Shown here piece after piece: positions 52,253 to 61,105 of a stretch of DNA of 64,000 nt (positions within the stretch are counted from its first letter, which is position 1; every line of letters begins with the position of its first letter). Source of the DNA: Gemmatimonadota bacterium (GTDB lineage: Bacteria; Gemmatimonadota; Gemmatimonadetes; Gemmatimonadales; Gemmatimonadaceae); NCBI GenBank assembly GCA_021324635.1, contig JAJPIS010000060.1, positions 1-64,000 on the forward strand. Reading direction: 5' to 3'. The translations under genes and the position numbers were made by a program. The notes beneath the pieces are model-generated. The model was not told the origin of the DNA. It saw only the letters and a list, made by a program, of their open reading frames with translations, and ran no database searches.

Positions 52253-55171
52253 GTGAGTAAGCTTCGTGTTCACGACATGGCGGGGGAATTCGGCATCTCG
52301 AGCGACGAGGTCATGGGCCTCTTGCGCGCGATGGACGTTCCCGTCCGCAGTCACTTGAGCCCGCTGACGGACGAGCAGGTCGCGCGCGTGCGCGCGCGGT
52401 GGGAGCGGGAGAAGCGCGCTCGCGTCGAGAAGCCTGCTCCTCCGCCGCGCCGCCGCCGCGGAACGGCGGTGTCGGAGCCGGCCGCGGCGGCTGCCGCGAC
52501 GGACGGTGGGACGATCGTGCGCCGCCGGCCCAGACCCGCGGATGCCCCCGAGGCACCGTCACTCCCCGAGAGCGAGTCGATCCCCGACATCTCCGGGCCC
52601 GGAGAGCCACTGTCGGGGGCCGCGGCCACGGGCGGGTCGGCTCCGGCCGTGCCGACGCCCGCGCCGGCGGCATCGATGCCCGCATCGATGCCGGCACCCG
52701 CCGCACCGGGCGGCATTCGGCGCCGTCCGGCGGAGCCGCGCGAGAGCCAGCCGCCGGGCGAGCAAACGCCCCTGTCGCCCACGCCGACGCCGATGCCCGC
52801 CGCGGCTCGTGCCGCGGGGCTGACCGGACCGGCGGCGCCGGTCGCGCCGGCACCCGCCCCATCGACGGGGCACGGTAGCGCCGCCAGCGCTACCGTGTCC
52901 GCTGGTGGGACGGCGCTTCCCACGCCGTCGAGCATCCCGACCGTTCCCTCGGCGCCCGCCGAGCCGCTCCGGCCGGCCGCCAGCGCCACGCCGTCGCGCC
53001 CATCGATGCTGTCGGATGATCGGCCGCGCCCGCGCCCGATCACACCGGGCGCGCCACGCCCGCGGCCCGTCGCGAGCGGCAGCCCGTTCACCGCGCCGCG
53101 ACCCGTCGCGTCGGCTGCGCCGGGGACGGGGAACGCTCCGCCGCGGCGGGACGACAAGCGCCCCTCCGGGCCGGGCGGCCCCGCCGGTCCCCTCGGTATG
53201 CCGATGGGCGGCAGCCGGCGCAAGAAGGGCAAGCGGGGGACGGTCGATCAGGAAGCGGTGTCCGCCAACATCACGCGGACGATGAGTGCGCTCCGGACGG
53301 GGCAGGGGCGTCGGCCCGGGCGGCGGTCTTTCGACGATGCGATCTCGCGCGAGGAGCTCGAGGCGCAGCGCGCGGCCGAGATCGAGCGCGAGCGGAAGAC
53401 GGTTCGCGTCAACGAGTTCATCACCGTCAGCGAGCTCGCCGACATCCTCAAGATCCCGGCGACGCAGATCGTGGCCTTTGCCCTCAAGAATCTCGGGCTC
53501 ATGGTCACGATCAACCAGCGGTTGGACTTCGATCAGATCGAGCTCATCGCCGGGGAGTACGGCTTCCAGGCCGTGCGCGAGGAGGAGTACGCCGCCGAGA
53601 CCGAGCTCGAGACGGAAGCGGACGAGCCGGGGACGCTGCTCTCCCGACCGCCGGTCGTCACGATCATGGGACACGTCGACCACGGCAAGACGTCTCTGCT
53701 CGACTACGTGCGCAAGGCGAATGTCGTCGCGGGCGAGGCCGGTGGGATCACGCAGCACATCGGCGCCTACCATGTGACCCTCGCCAACGGACGGCAGATC
53801 ACCTTCCTCGACACGCCAGGTCACGAGGCGTTCACCGCCATGCGTGCACGGGGCGCACAGGTCACCGACATCGTGGTGCTCGTGGTCGCCGCCGATGACC
53901 AGGTGATGCCGCAGACGATCGAGGCGATCTCGCACGCCAAGAACGCGGGCGTGCCGATCGTTGTCGCCATCAACAAGATCGACCTGCCGACGGCGAACGT
54001 GCAGAAGGTGAAGCAGGATCTGCTCACGCACGGCGTCGTGCTCGAGGACTTCGGTGGCCAGACGCTGGCGACACCCATCTCGGCGAAGAAGGGCACCAAC
54101 GTCGAAGCACTCCTCGACCAGATCCTGCTCCAGGCCGAGATCCTCGATCTCAAGGCAAACCCGAACCGCCGTGCCAGCGGGACGGTGATCGAGGCGCAGC
54201 TCGACCCGGGCAAGGGCCCGGTCGCGACCGTGCTGGTGCAGAACGGCACGCTGCACGTCGGCGACGACTTCATCTGCGGCATGTACGCGGGCCGCGTGCG
54301 CGCGCTGCTCGATGAGCGCGGGAAGCCGGTGAAGGACGCGGGGCCGGCGATCCCCGTTCAGGTGCTCGGGGTGGAGAAGGTGCCGACGGCGGGCGACATG
54401 CTGGTCGTCGTCGAGGATGCGACCAACGCCCGTGAGACGGCCCAGAAGCGCGAGCGGCTCGACCGCGAAGCGCGGAATCGGCGGACCTCCAGGGCCGGCG
54501 TCACGCTCGAGGACTTCATGGCGCAGGCGGCGGCCGGCGAGCGCCGGACGCTTCGCATCGTCATCAAGGCGGACCAGGGCGGTCCGGCCGAGGCGCTCGC
54601 CGATGCGCTCGCGCAGCTGTCCAACAGCGAGGTCGAGGTGCAGGTCATCCAGCGCGGGGTCGGCGCGGTGACCGAGAGCGACATCCTGCTCGCCAAGGCG
54701 TCGGGCGCGATCATCGTCGGATTCCACGTGCGCCCGGACAACAACGCGCGCGCCGCCGCGGAGCGCGAAGGGGTCGAGATCAAGCTGTACCGGATCATCT
54801 ACGAGGCGGTCGCCGATGTGCGGGCGGCGCTCGAGGGACTCCTGCGGCCCGAGCAGCGCGAGATCGTCGATGGCGACGCCGTGGTCCGCGAGCTGTTCAA
54901 GGTCGCCAAGGTGGGCACGATCGCCGGATGCCTCGTGCGGAGCGGCACCATTACCCGGGAAGGACGCGTGCGCGTGATCCGCGACGGGGTGCAGGTGTAC
55001 GAGGGCCGCATCGGATCGCTGCGGCGGTTCAAGGACGATGTCCGCGAGGTCCGGCAGGGCTTCGAGTGCGGCATCGGCATCGAGAACTACAACGACGTCA
55101 AGGTCAACGACGTCATCGAGTGCTACCGCACGGAGCAGGTGGCTCGCACGCTCGCCCCGGCGTCGGCCTGA
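52253..55171 (+). CDS. infB: Translation initiation factor IF-2
   Basis: This 972-residue GTPase brings initiator tRNA to the 30S subunit. A strong GAGGAGG site precedes the GTG start. Residues 1-55 form the IF2N domain (KLRVHDMAGEFGISSDEVM), 60-330 are a Pro/Ala/Arg-rich linker, a second IF2N-like domain (ELADILKIPATQIVAFALKN) follows, then the G domain: GHVDHGKTS at 473, DTPGHE, and NKID. Domains II-IV complete the C-terminal half, ending VARTLAPASA. The linker's composition is biased but continuous in frame. Confidence 0.98.
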   Translation: MSKLRVHDMAGEFGISSDEVMGLLRAMDVPVRSHLSPLTDEQVARVRARWEREKRARVEKPAPPPRRRRGTAVSEPAAAAAATDGGTIVRRRPRPADAPEAPSLPESESIPDISGPGEPLSGAAATGGSAPAVPTPAPAASMPASMPAPAAPGGIRRRPAEPRESQPPGEQTPLSPTPTPMPAAARAAGLTGPAAPVAPAPAPSTGHGSAASATVSAGGTALPTPSSIPTVPSAPAEPLRPAASATPSRPSMLSDDRPRPRPITPGAPRPRPVASGSPFTAPRPVASAAPGTGNAPPRRDDKRPSGPGGPAGPLGMPMGGSRRKKGKRGTVDQEAVSANITRTMSALRTGQGRRPGRRSFDDAISREELEAQRAAEIERERKTVRVNEFITVSELADILKIPATQIVAFALKNLGLMVTINQRLDFDQIELIAGEYGFQAVREEEYAAETELETEADEPGTLLSRPPVVTIMGHVDHGKTSLLDYVRKANVVAGEAGGITQHIGAYHVTLANGRQITFLDTPGHEAFTAMRARGAQVTDIVVLVVAADDQVMPQTIEAISHAKNAGVPIVVAINKIDLPTANVQKVKQDLLTHGVVLEDFGGQTLATPISAKKGTNVEALLDQILLQAEILDLKANPNRRASGTVIEAQLDPGKGPVATVLVQNGTLHVGDDFICGMYAGRVRALLDERGKPVKDAGPAIPVQVLGVEKVPTAGDMLVVVEDATNARETAQKRERLDREARNRRTSRAGVTLEDFMAQAAAGERRTLRIVIKADQGGPAEALADALAQLSNSEVEVQVIQRGVGAVTESDILLAKASGAIIVGFHVRPDNNARAAAEREGVEIKLYRIIYEAVADVRAALEGLLRPEQREIVDGDAVVRELFKVAKVGTIAGCLVRSGTITREGRVRVIRDGVQVYEGRIGSLRRFKDDVREVRQGFECGIGIENYNDVKVNDVIECYRTEQVARTLAPASA

Positions 55172-55186
55172 GGGGAGCCGGCCTCC

Positions 55187-55624
55187 ATGCCGCACGACAC
55201 GCGTCGGCCAGACCGCGTGGCGGAGGCCATCCGCGAGGCGGTCGCCACGTTCCTGGCCGAGGGGGTCAAGGACCCCCGGATCACGGGACTGGTGACGGTC
55301 ACCGGCGCGCAGGTCACGCGCGACCTGCGGCACGCCAAGGTCTTCGTCAGCGTGCTGGGCAGCGACACCGAGCGCGCGGCCACGTTCGACGGCCTGGCGA
55401 GCCTGGCGGGCCATCTGCGCGCGCGGCTCGGACGGCAGCTCCGGCTCCGCCTGGCCCCCGAGATCACCTTCAGACCGGACGAGAGCATCGCCTACGCGGC
55501 GCGGATCGAGACGCTGCTCGAGCAGGTGAAGCAGGACGCGGTCGAGACACCGGACGCGGCGAGCCCCGAGCCGGCACGCGATCGTTCCCCGGACCCTGGT
55601 GCGCCCGGGGACGGCCGCGGGTAA
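55187..55624 (+). CDS. rbfA: Ribosome-binding factor A
   Basis: RbfA is a KH-fold factor that binds immature 30S subunits. The 145-residue protein shows RPDRVAEAIREAVATFLAEG, DPRITGLVTVTGAQVTRDLR, HAKVFVSVLG and APEITFRPDESIAYAARIETL, all in family order. The last 30 residues are a charged Pro-rich tail. It sits between infB and truB as in many bacteria. Confidence 0.94.
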   Translation: MPHDTRRPDRVAEAIREAVATFLAEGVKDPRITGLVTVTGAQVTRDLRHAKVFVSVLGSDTERAATFDGLASLAGHLRARLGRQLRLRLAPEITFRPDESIAYAARIETLLEQVKQDAVETPDAASPEPARDRSPDPGAPGDGRG

Positions 55625-55647
55625 GGTCGGCCCGCACGCCCGGCGCG

Positions 55648-56337
55648 ATGGCGAACGAGACGCAAGGGTTACTTCTGGTCGACAAGCCGGCGGGCATGAC
55701 GTCGCACGACGTGGTCGACGCCTGCCGCCGGGCCTACCATGAGCGCTCGATCGGGCACCTCGGCACACTCGACCCGTTTGCCACCGGCCTCCTCGTGCTC
55801 CTGTTCGGCCGCGCCACGCGCCTCGCGTCGTTCATCGTCGCCGAACCCAAGGTCTACGACGCCACCGTTCGGTTCGGCGCCGAGACCGACAGCGACGACG
55901 CGACGGGGTCGCCGGGCCGCACGGCCCCGCTCCCGACGGCGGCCGCGGTGATGGAAGCGCTCGCGAGGCTGACGGGCGAGATCGAGCAGGTTCCGCCGAG
56001 CTTCTCCGCGAAGCACCTGCCGGGAGGGGGCCGCGCCTATAGCGCGGCCCGGCGGGGCGCCGCCCTGACCCTGGCACCGGTTCGCGTCCACGTCGATCGA
56101 TGGGACGTCCGCTCGCTGCGCGACGACACGGCCGAGCTGACGGTGACCTGCGGCACCGGAACGTACGTGCGCGCGCTCGCACGGGACCTCGGACGGCTCG
56201 CCGGTAGCGCGGCCCACCTGACGGCGCTCCGTCGCCTCCGCGTCGGCCCGTTCGAGATCGGTGAGGCATCGCCGTTGTCGGCCGTCACCACCTGCCCGCC
56301 TCGACTCCGGGCGCTCCGCGTCGTGGCCGATGACTGA
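55648..56337 (+). CDS. truB: tRNA pseudouridine(55) synthase, short form
   Basis: TruB makes pseudouridine 55 in the T-loop of tRNAs. Key segments are GLLLVDKPAGMTSHDVVDAC, GHLGTLDPFATGLLVLLFGRAT (catalytic Asp), FSAKHLPGGGRAYSAARRG and CGTGTYVRALARDLGRLAG. At 229 residues it lacks the C-terminal PUA-like domain that most TruB proteins (about 300 residues) carry. The last 8 bases overlap ribF. ATG 55648 is the only start consistent with the family N-terminus. Confidence 0.94.
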   Translation: MANETQGLLLVDKPAGMTSHDVVDACRRAYHERSIGHLGTLDPFATGLLVLLFGRATRLASFIVAEPKVYDATVRFGAETDSDDATGSPGRTAPLPTAAAVMEALARLTGEIEQVPPSFSAKHLPGGGRAYSAARRGAALTLAPVRVHVDRWDVRSLRDDTAELTVTCGTGTYVRALARDLGRLAGSAAHLTALRRLRVGPFEIGEASPLSAVTTCPPRLRALRVVADD

Positions 56338-57307
56338 GCGCACGAGGGGCGACTCGGACCCGGCGATGAGCGGACTCCCGCCGGACGTCGCCGGGACCGT
56401 GGTCACGGTCGGGACCTTCGACGGGGTGCACCGCGGCCATCAACAGGTGCTCGCCCGGGTGGCGGCGCGGGCCGCCGAGACGGGGTTGCGCAGCCTGCTG
56501 GTGACGTTCGAGCCGCACCCGCTCGAGGTCGTCAACCCCGCGGCCGCTCGTCCGCTGCTCTCGGTCGGCATGGAGAAGTTCGAGGTCCTCGCCGAGAGCG
56601 GCATCGACTTCTGCGCCGTGCTGCCCTTCACGCCGACACTCGCGCGATACGAGCCGGACCAGTTCATCGACCATGTCCTCCGGTCACGGTTCCGCATGCG
56701 CGAGATGATCAGCGGCTACGACAACGGCTTCGGGCGCGGCCGCTCCGGTGACATCGAGACCATCCGTGCCCTCGGCGCTCGGCGGGGATTCCGGGTCGAG
56801 GTCGTCCCACCGACCACGCTCGGGGACGGTCGTCCGGTGTCGTCGACATCGATCCGTCGGGCGGTCGCGGGGGGCGATCTGCGGACCGCCGAGCACGAGC
56901 TGGGGCGTCTCTACTCGGTCAGCGGCCATGTCGTCGCCGGGGCAGGGCGCGGGCGGGCGCTCGGCGTGCCGACGCTCAACATCCCGATCCCACCAGCCCG
57001 CAAGCTGCTCCCGCCCGAGGGCGTCTACGCGGTGTGCGTCCAGACCCCGCGCGGGCCTCGGGGCGGGATGCTCAATCTCGGCCCGCGCCCGACCTTCAAC
57101 GATGCGCAGGCGCTGCTCGAGGCCCATCTCTTCGACACGACCGGTGACTTCTACGGGAGCTACGTCCGGGTGGAATTCGTGGCCCGGCTTCGCGACATTC
57201 GGCGCTTCCGGGATGCCGCCGCGCTGCGCGCGCAGTTGACGCGCGACGAGGAGCAGGCCCGCCGCCTGCTCGCCGGTCGCGTTGACTGGCTCCCGAGCGC
57301 CGGGTAA
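56330..57307 (+). CDS. ribF: Bifunctional riboflavin kinase / FMN adenylyltransferase
   Basis: This 325-residue enzyme makes FMN from riboflavin, then FAD. The adenylyltransferase half has VTVGTFDGVHRGHQQVLARV (HxGH), TFEPHPLEVV and ISGYDNGFGRGRSGD and PVSSTSIRRAVAGGD. The kinase half has GRALGVPTLNIPIPPARKL (PTxN), EGVYAVCV and LEAHLFDTTGDFYGSYV. The start overlaps the truB stop by 8 bases. The secD promoter lies over its 3' end. Confidence 0.95.
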   Translation: MTERTRGDSDPAMSGLPPDVAGTVVTVGTFDGVHRGHQQVLARVAARAAETGLRSLLVTFEPHPLEVVNPAAARPLLSVGMEKFEVLAESGIDFCAVLPFTPTLARYEPDQFIDHVLRSRFRMREMISGYDNGFGRGRSGDIETIRALGARRGFRVEVVPPTTLGDGRPVSSTSIRRAVAGGDLRTAEHELGRLYSVSGHVVAGAGRGRALGVPTLNIPIPPARKLLPPEGVYAVCVQTPRGPRGGMLNLGPRPTFNDAQALLEAHLFDTTGDFYGSYVRVEFVARLRDIRRFRDAAALRAQLTRDEEQARRLLAGRVDWLPSAG

Positions 57308-57310
57308 CCT
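57282..57310 (+). promoter_or_regulatory. secDF promoter
   Basis: TTGACT (57282-57287), a 17 bp spacer and TAACCT (57305-57310), overlapping the ribF stop codon, predict a start near 57317 and a 48-base leader with a small hairpin (57324-57339). Confidence 0.6.
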
Positions 57311-57364
57311 TTCAGGCTGGGCCGGAGCCGCCCGGCTCCTGGACGCCCGCCGACCCCCTCTCCG

Positions 57365-59131
57365 ATGCTGAACCTTCGGTACCGCCTCGCCATCATCGCC
57401 GTCCTGGTCGCCGTCTCGATCTGGGCGCTGCTTCCGCGCTCGACGGTCCAGCGCGTCGACACCGGCTCGGGCGTGGCGCGGTACGACACCGTGCGACAGG
57501 TGCCCATCCGGCGCGGGCTCGACCTCGAGGGCGGCATGCACCTCACGCTCGAGGTCGACCAGTCCAAGGGGGCGGTCGCCAACATGAGCGACGCGATCGA
57601 CCGTGCGCTCAAGGTCATCCGCACCCGGATCGACCAGTTCGGCGTCTCGGAGCCGGTGGTGCAAAAGGAGGGCACCGACCGGATCGTGGTCGAGCTGCCC
57701 GGCGTGCAGGACCAGCAGCGCGCCTACGACATCGTCAAGGAAGCGGCGTTCCTCCAGATGGAGATCGTCGACAAGACGCAAGCGTTGGACAAGGCCATCC
57801 CGCACATCGATGCCCTGCTCAAAGCGAAGGGTGTGACCGGCGCGGCCCCGGCCGCCGCTCCCGGCGCGACGCCGCCGGCCAATGCCGGGGTGCAGTCGCT
57901 CTTCTCGAACGCACCCGCCGACACGACGAAGAAGGGCGCCGACACCGCCAAGGCCAAGCGCGGGCCAGCCGCGGCGGCTCGGTCCGGGCATGGGGCGAGC
58001 GCCGCGGCGGACCACCCCGGGCGCGCCGATTCGGCCAAGGACTCCACGCGCCAGGACACGACCGCGCTCGCGTCGCTGACCGGTGGGCCCTTCTCGCGGC
58101 TCGTGCAGCAGGGGCAGATGCCGGGCGAGTTCTACGTCGCCGAGTCGGACGTGCCGACCGTGACGCGCTACCTCTCGATGCCCGAGGTGCGCGCGCAGCT
58201 CCCGCCGGGCAAGGTGATCCGATGGTCGAACGACACCGCGTCGATCGGTCAGCGGCCCTATCGGGCGTTCTACGTGCTCGACCAGCGGCCGATCATCACC
58301 GGTGAGTACATCGTGGACGCGCAGCCGGCGAGCGACCCGATCGAGGGCACCAAGGTCGACTTCCGGCTCAGCCGCGAGGGCGGCCGCCGATTCCTCGCGG
58401 AGACGAGTCGGCACGTGCAGGACTACATGGCGATCGTGCTCGATAGCGTGGTCATGGGTCGGCCGCCCGTGATCCAGAGCGCGATCAGCACCAATGGGCA
58501 GATCACGATGGGCGGGCGCGATCTCCAGGCGGCGCAGGACCTGGCCCTCGTGCTCCGGGCCGGCGCGTTGCCGGTGCCGCTCAAGGTCGCCGAGGTCCGG
58601 CAGATCGGGGCGAGCCTCGGGCAGGACTCGGTGCATGCCGGCGTCCGGGCGGGCGTCATCGCCATCCTGCTGGTCGTCACGATCATGCTCGTGTACTACC
58701 GGTTCTCGGGGCTGCTGGCGGTGGGCGGACTCGCGCTCTACCTGCTGTACACGCTCGCCGCGCTGGCCGGCTTCGACGCCGTGCTCACGCTTCCCGGGCT
58801 GGCGGGTTTCGTCCTCTCGATCGGCATCGCGGTCGACGCCAACGTCCTCATCTTCGAGCGCATCCGGGAGGAGCTGGACCACCGCAAGACACCGCGCACG
58901 GCGATCGACGAGGGGTTCCATCACGCGATGAGCGCCATCGTCGACTCGAACGTGACGACCGTGCTGACAGCCGCCATTCTCTACCAGTTCGGGACGGGCT
59001 CGGTCAAAGGGTTTGCGGTGACCCTCATCGCCGGCATCCTGGCGTCGATGGTGACGTCGATCTTCGTCGTCCGCACGTTCTACATGATCTGGCTGGCGCG
59101 CGTCCGCGCGCCGCAGACGATCAGCATCTGA
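57365..59131 (+). CDS. secD: Protein translocase subunit SecD
   Basis: SecD with SecF uses the proton gradient to pull proteins through SecYEG on the periplasmic side. The 588-residue protein has an N-terminal helix ([16 protein letters not shown]), the D1 motif region [17 protein letters not shown], a large periplasmic domain with an unusual Ala/Pro/Lys-rich insert (about 160-235), and five C-terminal helices with [20 protein letters not shown] (RND motif) and [20 protein letters not shown]. secF follows after 13 bases. Confidence 0.97.
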   Translation: MLNLRYRLAIIAVLVAVSIWALLPRSTVQRVDTGSGVARYDTVRQVPIRRGLDLEGGMHLTLEVDQSKGAVANMSDAIDRALKVIRTRIDQFGVSEPVVQKEGTDRIVVELPGVQDQQRAYDIVKEAAFLQMEIVDKTQALDKAIPHIDALLKAKGVTGAAPAAAPGATPPANAGVQSLFSNAPADTTKKGADTAKAKRGPAAAARSGHGASAAADHPGRADSAKDSTRQDTTALASLTGGPFSRLVQQGQMPGEFYVAESDVPTVTRYLSMPEVRAQLPPGKVIRWSNDTASIGQRPYRAFYVLDQRPIITGEYIVDAQPASDPIEGTKVDFRLSREGGRRFLAETSRHVQDYMAIVLDSVVMGRPPVIQSAISTNGQITMGGRDLQAAQDLALVLRAGALPVPLKVAEVRQIGASLGQDSVHAGVRAGVIAILLVVTIMLVYYRFSGLLAVGGLALYLLYTLAALAGFDAVLTLPGLAGFVLSIGIAVDANVLIFERIREELDHRKTPRTAIDEGFHHAMSAIVDSNVTTVLTAAILYQFGTGSVKGFAVTLIAGILASMVTSIFVVRTFYMIWLARVRAPQTISI

Positions 59132-59144
59132 CGGACCCGCCGCC

Positions 59145-60185
59145 ATGCTTCGGATCTTTCACAACACGACGTACGACTTCATCAGGCCGTGGCGCATCAT
59201 GGTGGCGATCACCGTGGCGTTCATCGCCATCGGGCTCGTCCTCCTCGGCGTGAGCTGGGCGCGGACCGGCCACGCGGTGCACTACAGCATCGACTTCACC
59301 GGCGGCACGAGCGTCGAGCTCCACTTCGACCGGGCGCCGGACGTCGGAACGTTACGGTCGGCGCTCGATGGCGGTGGGGTGCGCGATGCCAACATCACAT
59401 CCTTCGGCTCCGATCGGGACTTCACGATCCGTGCGCAGGGGACGGGAACGAATGCGGCCGCCGAGGCCCAGGCACCGAGCGCCGAGCGGGTCGCCGCCCG
59501 GATCGACACCATCCTCGCCCAGCGGTTCGGCAAGGGCGCCTATCACATCGTGCGCACCGACGCCGTCGGCCCGCGTGTCGGCAGCGAGCTCCAACGCAAC
59601 GCCGTTTTCGCGATCCTCATCTCGTTCCTGATGACGTTGGGCTACCTCTGGGTCCGCTTCGATTGGCGCTTCGGCGTGGCGGCCGTCATTGCGACCGGCC
59701 ACGACATCCTGACGACGCTGGCGTTCATCAAGCTGCTCGACCTCGAGGTGTCCCTGACGGTCGTCGCCGCCATCCTGACGGTGATCGGCTATTCGCTCAA
59801 CGATACGATCATCATCTTCGATCGCGTGCGTGAGGATCTCCGCCGGAAGCGGAAGGAGAGCCTCTACGCGACGCTGAACCGCGCCATCAACGAGACGCTC
59901 CCCCGGTCCGTCATGACACACGCGACGGCGTTCGCCGCGACGCTGGCCCTGCTGTTCTTCGCCGGCGAGGTGATCCGGCCGTTCGCGTGGGTGATGGCGT
60001 TCGGGATCGTGACCGGGACCTTCAGCTCGGTCTACGTGGCCGGCCCGGTCCTCCTCTGGATCGAGCGCCGCTGGCCGCGAGAGGGCCGCCAGCCGGAGCG
60101 GAGCGGCGGAGCCAAGGCCAAGGCGCCGCCCGCTGCGACGGGCGCCGCGACGCGGTCGCCGCGCGCGGCGGCGGTCCGGCACTAA
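59145..60185 (+). CDS. secF: Protein translocase subunit SecF
   Basis: This 346-residue partner of SecD has six helices: IMVAITVAFIAIGLVLLGVS at the start, then a periplasmic loop with YSIDFTGGTSVELHFD, and a C-terminal core with GPRVGSELQRNAVFAILISF, VAAILTVIGYSLNDTIIIFD and GIVTGTFSSVYVAGPVLLWI. The Ala/Pro/Arg tail after about residue 310 is not conserved. It lies immediately upstream of tatD. Confidence 0.97.
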   Translation: MLRIFHNTTYDFIRPWRIMVAITVAFIAIGLVLLGVSWARTGHAVHYSIDFTGGTSVELHFDRAPDVGTLRSALDGGGVRDANITSFGSDRDFTIRAQGTGTNAAAEAQAPSAERVAARIDTILAQRFGKGAYHIVRTDAVGPRVGSELQRNAVFAILISFLMTLGYLWVRFDWRFGVAAVIATGHDILTTLAFIKLLDLEVSLTVVAAILTVIGYSLNDTIIIFDRVREDLRRKRKESLYATLNRAINETLPRSVMTHATAFAATLALLFFAGEVIRPFAWVMAFGIVTGTFSSVYVAGPVLLWIERRWPREGRQPERSGGAKAKAPPAATGAATRSPRAAAVRH

Positions 60186-60201
60186 CCCCGGCGGCGACCG
60201 C

Positions 60202-61059
60202 CTGTCCGGGCCACGAGGCGCGGGGGTCGCCGCTCCGGCAGCCGGCGCCGCCAAGGCGGCGGACGCCGCCGCACCGCCCCTCATCGACTCACACGCCCAT
60301 CTGGCGGACGCCGCGTTCGACGACGACCGTGACGCGGTCGTGGGTCGGGCGGTCGCGGCCGGCGTCGTTGCCATCGTCTGCATCGGCGAGTCGGCGGCCG
60401 CGGCCCGGCGTGCGCGAGCACTCACCGGACGGTATCCCGAGCTCGTCTCCTTCACCGCCGGGGTCCACCCCCACGATGCCGCCAGCTACGACCGCGCGCG
60501 CGACCGAGACTGGATCGCCGAGGCGGTCGCCGCCGGCGCGGTGGCCATCGGGGAGTGCGGGCTCGACTACCACTACGATCACGCGCCGCGCGACCGGCAG
60601 CGGGCGGCGTTCGCGGACCAGATCGAGCTGGCGGCCGTCCTCCACAAGCCCCTCGTTGTCCATACCCGCGAGGCGGAGGCCGACACCCGAGACCTCATTC
60701 GCGAGGCGGCGCGCCTGGCGGTGCGGGGCGTGTTGCACTGCTTCACGGGCTCGCGGGAACTCGCGGAGGTCGGGCTGGAGGCCGGCTGGCTCGTCTCCTT
60801 CAGCGGCATTGCCACGTTCGCTCGGTGGGCCGGTGACGACGTCATTCGGGCGATCCCGGACGACCGGCTGCTCGTCGAGACGGACGCGCCGTACCTCGCG
60901 CCGGTTCCCCTGCGCGGGCGCCGCAACGAGCCGGCGTTGGTGCGCCACGTCGCGGAGCGGCTCGCGGTGGTGCGCGGCGGACGCGCTGATGTCGTGTGCG
61001 CACGCACGACCGAGAACGCGCGCCGGCTCTTCGGGCTGGCGACGGCGGAGACCCACTAG
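60202..61059 (+). CDS. tatD: TatD-family metal-dependent deoxyribonuclease; start codon uncertain
   Basis: This TIM-barrel metal-dependent hydrolase is probably a 3'-5' exonuclease in DNA repair. Metal motifs: PLIDSHAHLADAAFDDD (HxH) near 60280, GVHPHDAA, GECGLDYHYDHAPRDRQ, VVHTREAEADT, LHCFTGSRELAE and LLVETDAPYLAP. The first standard start in frame is GTG 60340, which lies after the essential HxH and would destroy it. No ATG/GTG/TTG lies upstream back to a stop at 60010-60012. I give the CTG at 60202 as a provisional start; ATC or CTC at 60280-60285 are alternatives. The gene is otherwise intact. Confidence 0.82.
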   Translation: MSGPRGAGVAAPAAGAAKAADAAAPPLIDSHAHLADAAFDDDRDAVVGRAVAAGVVAIVCIGESAAAARRARALTGRYPELVSFTAGVHPHDAASYDRARDRDWIAEAVAAGAVAIGECGLDYHYDHAPRDRQRAAFADQIELAAVLHKPLVVHTREAEADTRDLIREAARLAVRGVLHCFTGSRELAEVGLEAGWLVSFSGIATFARWAGDDVIRAIPDDRLLVETDAPYLAPVPLRGRRNEPALVRHVAERLAVVRGGRADVVCARTTENARRLFGLATAETH

Positions 61060-61105
61060 GTAACATCCGGCACCGCTGGACGACCCCCAGCCCTGGAGCA
61101 CATCG

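Noticed and set aside
52559-55768. A 1069-codon open frame on the reverse strand across infB
   Set aside because: It is antisense to a certain gene, has biased Arg/Asp/His composition and no recognisable domain. Long antisense frames are expected at this GC content.
61061-61066. TAACAT ahead of fhs as a promoter -10
   Set aside because: The sequence 17 bp upstream is GGCGAC, not a -35; kept as part of a possible tatD-fhs operon.
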